Of a stretch of DNA of 10,357 nt, positions 5,696-10,357 are shown piece by piece; within the stretch, counting starts at the first letter, position 1, and each line of letters begins with the position of its first letter. Below the pieces are notes generated by a model. That model did not search any database and was not told the origin of the DNA. It worked only from the letters and a program-made list of their open reading frames with translations. A program made the position numbers and the translations under genes. Source of the stretch: Rickettsiales bacterium (GTDB lineage: Bacteria > Pseudomonadota > Alphaproteobacteria > Rickettsiales > Deianiraeaceae); contig JAFUUN010000121.1 of NCBI GenBank assembly GCA_017477855.1, positions 1 to 10,357 of the forward strand, given 5' to 3'.

Positions 5696-6834
5696 TCATT
5701 TTATGTCATCCATTACTTTGATGATATTGCAGCCGTACTTCAAATCTGTTGAAGAATGATAAATTGCCTTGCTAACTTGTGATGGTAATTTATCATAGCA
5801 AATGCGTTGCATTTCTGCATTATCAAGTTTATCTTTTGATCTTGCATAATCAGCTTTATATGCTAACAATTTTCCACTTCCTGGACGACCATCATCTATT
5901 TTAGCATCCAATTCTGATGACATTTTTGCACTCAAAGCACCGGTTGATTTTTTGCAAAATGGGCTACATCCATAAAAATTACAATTTCTCTCTGAGGCAC
6001 AACTTTGATTACCAAACATGATCATTGTATTATGATTATGCACGGCATTTTTCCACAAGGGATCATCTGTTTCATATGCGCCACTTTCTTCAACTGCCCA
6101 GAACTTAAAGTTTCTTTTGTAATCCTGTTGACCATTAAGAATATTACCAAAACCGTGAAATCCTACATTGACATGGTTGTCAAAAGAAGCTGTTGCAAAT
6201 AGATTAAATCGTTCTCCGTAATTTTTTGCATAATACCATAATCCATACATCTGATTTTTTCTATTATTAACAGATGCGTTTGAATATACTAAGAAAAGAG
6301 GAACTTTCTGTTCTATCATTCCTACCAGTGACAAAAATCCCATACTGTTGTAATAGCTTCCCTCTATTGATGGGTTTAAAAATTTTCTACTACCATTAAT
6401 ATTTCCGCTTGTTGTGCTTGAACTTCCTGTATTTCCAGCACCTCCTGACGTATTGTTTTTTAATTGATTACAAAAAGCTTCATGCGATAAGTTTACATAA
6501 CAAGGCCCGGGATCACCAGCAACACATCCTTTAAAAACTCCATATTTTAAACAAGTTTTGTAATCAAATGGCCCCGGCACCACCCTATACGTATCATAAA
6601 ACTGATGAAAAGCTTTCTCATAGTAATCAAATTCAAAGATGATACGTTGTATTTTAGCTCTATCTACTATCTGTCTTCCAACAAGTAAAGATCCAACAAG
6701 AAGTGATAATATAAGAAGAACAATAGATAATTCTATTAAAGTAAAAGATTTTTTAAATTTAAGAGATGATGAAGTTCTTAAACTACTCTCTCTCTCTCTC
6801 TCTCGCTGCGCGAGTTAAATTGTGAAATTTTCAT
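5696..6834 (-). CDS. Large type IV pilin-like protein, out of frame at an N-terminal GA repeat
   Basis: The open frame ending at 5696 continues upstream past the GTG at 6583 into a classic prepilin N-terminus: KKS, then FTLIELSIVLLILSLLVG (F codon at 6745, E5 codon at 6733). No ATG, GTG or TTG lies between this segment and an in-frame TAA just before the repeat. An ATG at 6834 opens a different frame: MKISQFNSRS, then Glu-Arg repeats from a GA tract, then TAA after 18 codons. Loss of one GA unit (or gain of two) joins the two into a 378-residue protein with a 29-residue basic leader. Residue -1 is Ser, where Gly is usual. The ectodomain has ten Cys, a Ser/Gly/Thr/Asn-rich stretch, and a LDAKIDDGRPGSGKL segment typical of pilin-like and pseudopilin proteins. 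It is larger than usual pilins and AT-rich beside clpP and obgE. Either phase-variable and off here, or a decaying gene. Confidence 0.7.
6786..6804 (-). repeat. GA/CT dinucleotide microsatellite in the pilin leader
   Basis: Nineteen nt of uninterrupted CT on the plus strand (GA on the coding strand), nine and a half units, encoding alternating Glu and Arg. It separates the frame of the ATG at 6834 from the pilin frame by a shift that loss of one unit corrects. A small CTCGC-TGC-GCGAG hairpin (6802-6814) overlaps its upstream end and might favour polymerase slippage. Confidence 0.85.
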
Positions 6835-6858
6835 ATAAAAACAAGTTTGAACGTGGAG

Positions 6859-6886
6859 AGTATAAATAAGAAATTAGAAATGTCAA
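6859..6886 (-). promoter_or_regulatory. Strong sigma-70-type promoter of the pilin-like gene
   Basis: On the minus strand, a perfect TTGACA (6886-6881) and TATACT (6864-6859, 5 of 6 matches) are separated by 16 nt. Transcription would start near 6852, giving an approximately 18-nt leader before the ATG at 6834 and before the GA tract. This supports the ATG at 6834 as the true start of the broken or phase-shifted gene. Confidence 0.65.
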
Positions 6887-6899
6887 GATGGGATAGTGC

Positions 6900-6933
6900 T
6901 TGACATTAAAAATCAATCAGCAATCATCCGAAC
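6900..6933 (+). promoter_or_regulatory. Predicted promoter, possibly leaderless, for clpP
   Basis: A perfect TTGACA (6900-6905) begins 34 nt before the clpP ATG. At 16-nt spacing AATCAT (6922-6927) matches 4 of 6 of the -10 consensus, and standard geometry starts transcription at the A of the ATG. Its -35 box and that of the divergent pilin promoter form an inverted repeat, TGTCAAG (6881-6887) and CTTGACA (6899-6905). Confidence 0.5.
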
Positions 6934-7557
6934 ATGACTTCAATACCAATGGTAGTAGAACAGAGTGCGCGTGGTGAACGCTCATACGACATCTACTCGC
7001 GCATGTTAAAAGACAGAATAATATTTTTATCAACCGACTTCGAGGACAATATGTCATCCTTGATTGTGGCACAGTTGCTGTTTTTGGAGAGTGAAGACCC
7101 AGACAAGGACATATATTTATACATTAACTCGCCGGGCGGAGTGGTGACTTCGGCACTCGCGATTTACGACACAATGCAGTTCATCAAACCAGATGTTGTG
7201 ACAATTTGCATGGGGCAGGCATGTTCGGCCGGCTCACTAATTTTGATGGCAGGCGCAGCTGGCAAGAGATTTTGCCTTCCAAATGCAAGAGTAATGATAC
7301 ACCAACCAAGTGGTGGGTTCAAAGGTCAAGCAACGGATATTGAAATTCATGCTAAGGAAATGATGCTTACAAAGCAACGCCTTAACGAGCTCTATGCTAA
7401 GCACACTGGCAACTCTATTGACGTTATCAAGGAGAATATGGAGCGCGATAACTTCATGTCAGCTCAACAGGCACTTGATTTCAAACTCGTAGACCACATT
7501 GTTAGCGACAGGAACGACATAATAAAATATCTCCCAAAGGAAGATGAGGAGGAATAA
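6934..7557 (+). CDS. clpP: ATP-dependent Clp protease proteolytic subunit
   Basis: Serine peptidase that forms the double-heptamer chamber and degrades proteins fed by ClpX or ClpA in the cytoplasm. The 207 residues are the usual length. The catalytic triad is complete at Ser98 (in GQACSAG), His123 (in MIHQPSGG) and Asp172 (in ERDNFM). The oxyanion-hole segment NSPGGVV (65-71) and the N-terminal PMVVEQSARGERSYDIYSR are typical of alphaproteobacterial ClpP. No clpX follows: the next gene is the convergent atpD, so clpP seems to be a single-gene unit here. It diverges from the pilin-like gene across a 99-nt region with back-to-back promoters. Confidence 0.96.
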   Translation: MTSIPMVVEQSARGERSYDIYSRMLKDRIIFLSTDFEDNMSSLIVAQLLFLESEDPDKDIYLYINSPGGVVTSALAIYDTMQFIKPDVVTICMGQACSAGSLILMAGAAGKRFCLPNARVMIHQPSGGFKGQATDIEIHAKEMMLTKQRLNELYAKHTGNSIDVIKENMERDNFMSAQQALDFKLVDHIVSDRNDIIKYLPKEDEEE

Positions 7558-7574
7558 TTGATGTACGCCAGCGC

Positions 7575-7596
7575 AAGCAACAATTTGCTTTTATTT
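7575..7596 (+). terminator. Weak terminator-like hairpin after clpP
   Basis: AAGCAA (7575-7580) and TTGCTT (7585-7590) form a 6-bp stem with a 4-nt loop, followed by TTATTT. It lies 17 nt past the clpP stop, in the 63-nt gap before the convergent atpD end. The stem is short and AT-rich, so efficiency is doubtful. Confidence 0.4.
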
Positions 7597-7620
7597 GGTA
7601 TTTTCTTAATTATGCCGTCG

Positions 7621-9033
7621 TCACAGCTTCTTTGCCTTCTCTAATGCCTCTTGGATATTTCCTACCATGTAGAATGCCTGCTCTGGAATGTCATCATATT
7701 TACCTTCGCAGATGCCTTCAAATCCTTCAATTGTATCCTCAAGCGAGATAAAACGCCCTGGTGTGCCTGTGAATGCCTCTGCCGTGAAGAATGGTTGGGA
7801 CAGGAAACGTTCAATTTTTCTTGCTCTTTTAACTGTTAATTTGTCTTCGTCCGAGAGCTCGTCCATACCAAGGATTGCGATAATATCTTGCAACGAGCGA
7901 TATTTTTGAAGTATCTCTTGAACCTTTCTGGCCACTGCATAGTGTCTCTCTCCAACGACCAACGGCGACAAAATTCTTGACATTGAGTCAAGTGGGTCAA
8001 CCGCTGGATAAATTGCTTTTTCAGCGATTGCACGCGAAAGCACGATTGTTGCATCCAAGTGGCTAAATGTTGTAGCTGGTGCAGGGTCTGTGGTATCATC
8101 TGCTGGGACATAAACTGCCTGTACGGATGTAATGGAACCCTTATTTGTTGAGGCAATACGCTCTTCCAGATAACCAAGCTCTGAGGCCAAAGTTGGCTGA
8201 TAACCCACGGCCGAAGGAATACGTCCAAGCAATGCCGAGACCTCCGAACCTGCCTGCAAGAAACGGAACAAGTTATCAACAAAGAACAGAACATCCTGCC
8301 CCTTCACATCACGGAGATATTCCGCCACCGTAAGTCCTGAAAATGGCACACGCGCACGAGCTCCTGATGGTTCGTTCATTTGTCCATAGACAAGCACAAC
8401 CTTTGAATTTTCTGGGTTTTTCTGGTCAATCAGCCCTGACTGCATCATCTCGTGATAGAGGTCATTTCCCTCACGAGTTCTCTCACCGACACCTGCAAAT
8501 ACTGATTTACCTCCATGTGCCTTGGCAACGTTGTTAATAAGTTCTGTTATAAGCACTGTTTTTCCCACACCAGCACCACCAAAAAGACCGATTTTACCAC
8601 CCTTCAAGAATGGGGCAAGCAAGTCAATAACTTTAATTCCAGTCACCAAAATCTCACTGCGAGGAGTTTGATTTTTTAGCTCAGGAGCCGATCGGTGAAT
8701 TGACCATCTCTCGCACTTATTACTTATCTTCGTGCCGTCCAAGACATTTCCACAAACATCCATGATTTTCCCCAAAACCTCGTCTCCAACAGGGATTGAA
8801 ATTGGCTTGCCACTATCAACCGCTTCAAGACCTCTGCGCAAGCCCTCTGTCGCCTGCATTGAGATTGTTCTAACTGTATTCTCTCCAATGTGCTGAACGA
8901 CTTCAAGTGTTATCTCTCTGCCATCATTGTTGCATTTCAATGCACTATTTATCTTTGGCAAAATGCCACTTTCAAACTCAACATCAACGATTGCCGAAAT
9001 TATTTGTACTATTTTACCTTTGTTGTTTGACAT
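7621..9033 (-). CDS. atpD: ATP synthase F1 subunit beta
   Basis: Catalytic subunit of F1Fo ATP synthase, on the cytoplasmic face of the inner membrane. The 470 residues are the usual length. Visible motifs: the Walker A P-loop GGAGVGKT at 152-159, GERTREGND at 184-192 containing the catalytic Glu of the family, Walker B ending VLFFVD254 and continuing NLFRF (usually NIFRF), then ALLGRIPSAVGYQPTLASELG and FTGTPGRF near the C-terminus. It has its own predicted promoter, the upstream neighbour is divergent and the downstream one convergent. It is therefore not in an atpAGDC-type operon in this window. Confidence 0.97.
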   Translation of the reverse strand: MSNNKGKIVQIISAIVDVEFESGILPKINSALKCNNDGREITLEVVQHIGENTVRTISMQATEGLRRGLEAVDSGKPISIPVGDEVLGKIMDVCGNVLDGTKISNKCERWSIHRSAPELKNQTPRSEILVTGIKVIDLLAPFLKGGKIGLFGGAGVGKTVLITELINNVAKAHGGKSVFAGVGERTREGNDLYHEMMQSGLIDQKNPENSKVVLVYGQMNEPSGARARVPFSGLTVAEYLRDVKGQDVLFFVDNLFRFLQAGSEVSALLGRIPSAVGYQPTLASELGYLEERIASTNKGSITSVQAVYVPADDTTDPAPATTFSHLDATIVLSRAIAEKAIYPAVDPLDSMSRILSPLVVGERHYAVARKVQEILQKYRSLQDIIAILGMDELSDEDKLTVKRARKIERFLSQPFFTAEAFTGTPGRFISLEDTIEGFEGICEGKYDDIPEQAFYMVGNIQEALEKAKKL

Positions 9034-9067
9034 GATTTGAAAACATGATGTGAAAAATAATAGTCAA
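9034..9067 (-). promoter_or_regulatory. Predicted promoter, possibly leaderless, for atpD
   Basis: On the minus strand, TTGACT (9067-9062) begins 34 nt before the atpD ATG, the same distance as TTGACA before clpP and mlaD. No good -10 hexamer is seen at 16-17 nt spacing (TGTTTT or GTTTTC). No Shine-Dalgarno sequence precedes the start. Confidence 0.4.
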
Positions 9068-9099
9068 GATTTGATTGTGTTGTAATGATAAGAAATAGT

Positions 9100-9133
9100 T
9101 TGCAAATAAAAAAGATAACATAACCAATAATTT
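9100..9133 (+). promoter_or_regulatory. Possible promoter of the glycosyltransferase gene
   Basis: TTGCAA (9100-9105) begins 34 nt before the ATG, as with the boxes of clpP, mlaD and atpD, but the match to TTGACA is 4 of 6 and no clear -10 hexamer follows. The region is AT-rich and shared with the divergent atpD promoter. Weak prediction. Confidence 0.28.
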
Positions 9134-10201
9134 ATGAGGTATGGCAGAGAGAGAGGAGTAAAATCACTTCGTAGATTTGTAATTGGTTTTGTTTCAATAT
9201 TTTTAGTTGCGGTTCTTGCATCTGGAATATTTATCAAGTGTAAGTATTTTTCTCACAAACTTCCAACAAAATCAATAAAATTAGAAGATATAAAAAGTGT
9301 ACAAATTATTAATCTTGATAGAGCAAAAGACAGAAGAGAACATTATGAAAAAATGTTGCATGACAACTTTGGAGATAAATTCTTAGGACATAAGATTGGC
9401 GAAGAGATTAGATTTAGGGCTGTTGATGGAAAGAAAGATGTCATACTGGAAAATCTATCAACAGGTCAGAAATTTGATTACAATCAACTGAAAGATAAAG
9501 ATATGGTTGAAATTTTTAATAAGGATCTATGGAAAGGATATATTCACGGTGAAAAACAATATTATAAATATTTTTGCAATTCAATCTCACATGATCAAGA
9601 TGAGAATTTGAAAACAATGTTTACTAAGTTTGGTTGCCATTTGTCCTTTTTGAAAGCAATCAGCAATGTTGCAAAACAACCTGATGGAACTTGGGGTATT
9701 ATCTTTGAAGATGATTTTAAAGTTGAAAAAGATTTCTATCAACAAATGGAAAAGATACTTAGTAAAATTCCAGCAGATGCAGGAATATTGAAGCTTAATA
9801 TTGCATATAAACTTGTAATTAAAGATGGTACAAAACATTGGGTTCCTTTGGAGAGAAAAAAAGTACCATTTTCTGAAATTATAAAATCTGGCATCTATCG
9901 TAAGATATTAAAATCATGGAGAAAATTTGGATATAGTGGTGATTGGGTGAGGTGTGTGAAGAATTTAGGAAATGAGTATATGTCATCAAATGCTTGTTTT
10001 ATGATAAAAGCAGAGACGGCCAGACAGTTTTTGAAATATTATCCTTCTCATATACCTCCAATAACTGGTAGTGAGGGCGTTATCTACAGTCCAGAAGAAC
10101 ATAATGCTTATGTTTATTTAAAAGATATGCCAGTTACGATTAATTATGATGATGCAATAAAAAGTGTAATTGGTACAAAAAGATTGAATGATAAGAAATA
10201 A
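9134..10201 (+). CDS. Membrane-anchored glycosyltransferase family 25 (LOS/LPS-type)
   Basis: Family 25 enzymes transfer sugars, often galactose, to lipooligosaccharide or other surface glycans. The 355 residues begin with a basic segment (MRYGRERGVKSLRR) and one hydrophobic helix at about 15-34. The catalytic domain shows the usual landmarks in order: VQIINLDRAKDRREHY (INLDRAKDRR at 59-68), GCHLSFLKA starting at 167 (family: GC-LSH), the acidic FEDD motif with E192-D193-D194, and a late MSSNACFMIKAETARQFL segment. The N-terminal anchor is not usual for bacterial LOS enzymes of this family. The positive-inside rule would place the domain outside the cytoplasm if the helix is a true anchor. 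An (AG)5 tract lies at codons 5-8. The gene is clearly more AT-rich than clpP, obgE or the MFS gene. Acceptor and donor are unknown. Confidence 0.82.
   Translation: MRYGRERGVKSLRRFVIGFVSIFLVAVLASGIFIKCKYFSHKLPTKSIKLEDIKSVQIINLDRAKDRREHYEKMLHDNFGDKFLGHKIGEEIRFRAVDGKKDVILENLSTGQKFDYNQLKDKDMVEIFNKDLWKGYIHGEKQYYKYFCNSISHDQDENLKTMFTKFGCHLSFLKAISNVAKQPDGTWGIIFEDDFKVEKDFYQQMEKILSKIPADAGILKLNIAYKLVIKDGTKHWVPLERKKVPFSEIIKSGIYRKILKSWRKFGYSGDWVRCVKNLGNEYMSSNACFMIKAETARQFLKYYPSHIPPITGSEGVIYSPEEHNAYVYLKDMPVTINYDDAIKSVIGTKRLNDKK
9146..9155 (+). repeat. Short AG dinucleotide tract at the start of the glycosyltransferase gene
   Basis: Ten nt (AG)5 a few codons after the ATG, encoding Arg-Glu-Arg, currently in frame. 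A second ATG at 9141, one frame over, reads MAEREE then TAA. Loss of one AG unit would put that second ATG in the glycosyltransferase frame and take the first out. Five units is short for frequent slippage. Confidence 0.6.
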
Positions 10202-10210
10202 ATAAAAATG

Positions 10211-10275
10211 TTGTTGCGCTGCCCGAGTCCACGCCCTCGCCATTTGGCACCGCTACGCTCCGCGAAGCACTTAAA
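10211..10275 (+). repeat. GC-rich intergenic palindromic element, copy C (shortened)
   Basis: The head TTGTTGCGC (10211-10219) followed by TGCCCGAGTCCACGCCCTCGC is nearly identical to copies A and B. The tail CGCTCCGCG...CTTAAAT resembles the end of copy B, but the inner stem and the right outer arm are largely lost. It begins 10 nt after the glycosyltransferase stop and fills most of the gap before the next gene. Confidence 0.65.
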
Positions 10276-10317
10276 TAACACTTGCAATTAAAAATTGATA
10301 ATAATACCCAATTAAAC

Positions 10318-10357
10318 ATGAAATTCATCAAAACAATCATTTTGTCATTAACTCTGA
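10318..10357 (+). CDS. Start of an exported or membrane protein (partial)
   Basis: ATG at 10318 opens a frame that reaches the window edge and reads MKFIKTIILSLTL, the basic then hydrophobic beginning of a signal peptide or membrane anchor. TTGCAA (10282-10287) lies 36 nt upstream. Only 13 codons are visible, so nothing more can be said. Confidence 0.5.
   Translation, partial: MKFIKTIILSLTL

Noticed and set aside
5696..6583. Taking the pilin-like gene to start at the GTG at 6583
   Set aside because: The same frame continues upstream through FTLIELSIVLL and a hydrophobic helix, so this start would cut off the defining part of the protein.
1..10357. CRISPR array, tRNA or rRNA gene, transposase
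   Set aside because: No regularly spaced direct repeats, no cloverleaf or rRNA-like segment and no transposase motif was seen. The dispersed palindromes are not spaced like an array.

Overview
The window looks like part of the chromosome of an alphaproteobacterium with a reduced, host-associated style of genome, probably Rickettsiales-like. This rests on the style of ClpP, AtpD and MlaD, an atpD standing away from other ATP synthase genes, AT-rich non-coding DNA, and the near absence of Shine-Dalgarno sequences before any start codon. The order is an inference; no rRNA or species marker is present. TAA and TGA behave as stops, so the code looks standard.

Layout. Positions 1-1179 (minus strand) hold a two-gene unit: a small Lys/Ala-rich exported protein, then, one base after its stop, an MltB-like lytic transglycosylase that runs off the left edge. 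Positions 1180-1441 are a divergent intergenic region with a GC-rich palindromic repeat (copy A). Position 1442 begins a small membrane protein of unknown function, followed by repeat copy D. Positions 2152-4836 form a plus-strand unit mlaD-obgE-MFS transporter, closed by repeat copy B. coaE (minus) follows. Positions 5696-6834 (minus) hold a large type IV pilin-like gene whose ATG and pilin frame are separated by a 19-nt GA microsatellite. clpP (plus) diverges from it. atpD (minus) is a stand-alone gene convergent with clpP. A membrane-anchored family 25 glycosyltransferase (plus) diverges from atpD and is followed by repeat copy C. A new exported or membrane protein starts at 10318 and leaves the window.

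How the genes fit together. Several products act on the cell envelope: transglycosylase and its small exported partner (peptidoglycan), MlaD (outer-membrane phospholipid balance), the pilin-like protein (surface), and the glycosyltransferase (surface glycan). The rest are housekeeping: ObgE, CoaE, ClpP, AtpD.

Most interesting signals: (1) a GA tract that puts the pilin out of frame and would restore it on loss of one repeat unit, with a shorter AG tract of the same kind at the start of the glycosyltransferase, suggesting phase-variable surface genes; (2) four copies of a GC-rich intergenic palindrome with a conserved, apparently covarying inner stem; (3) TTGACA-type boxes 34-35 nt before the start codon of several unrelated genes, suggesting leaderless mRNAs.
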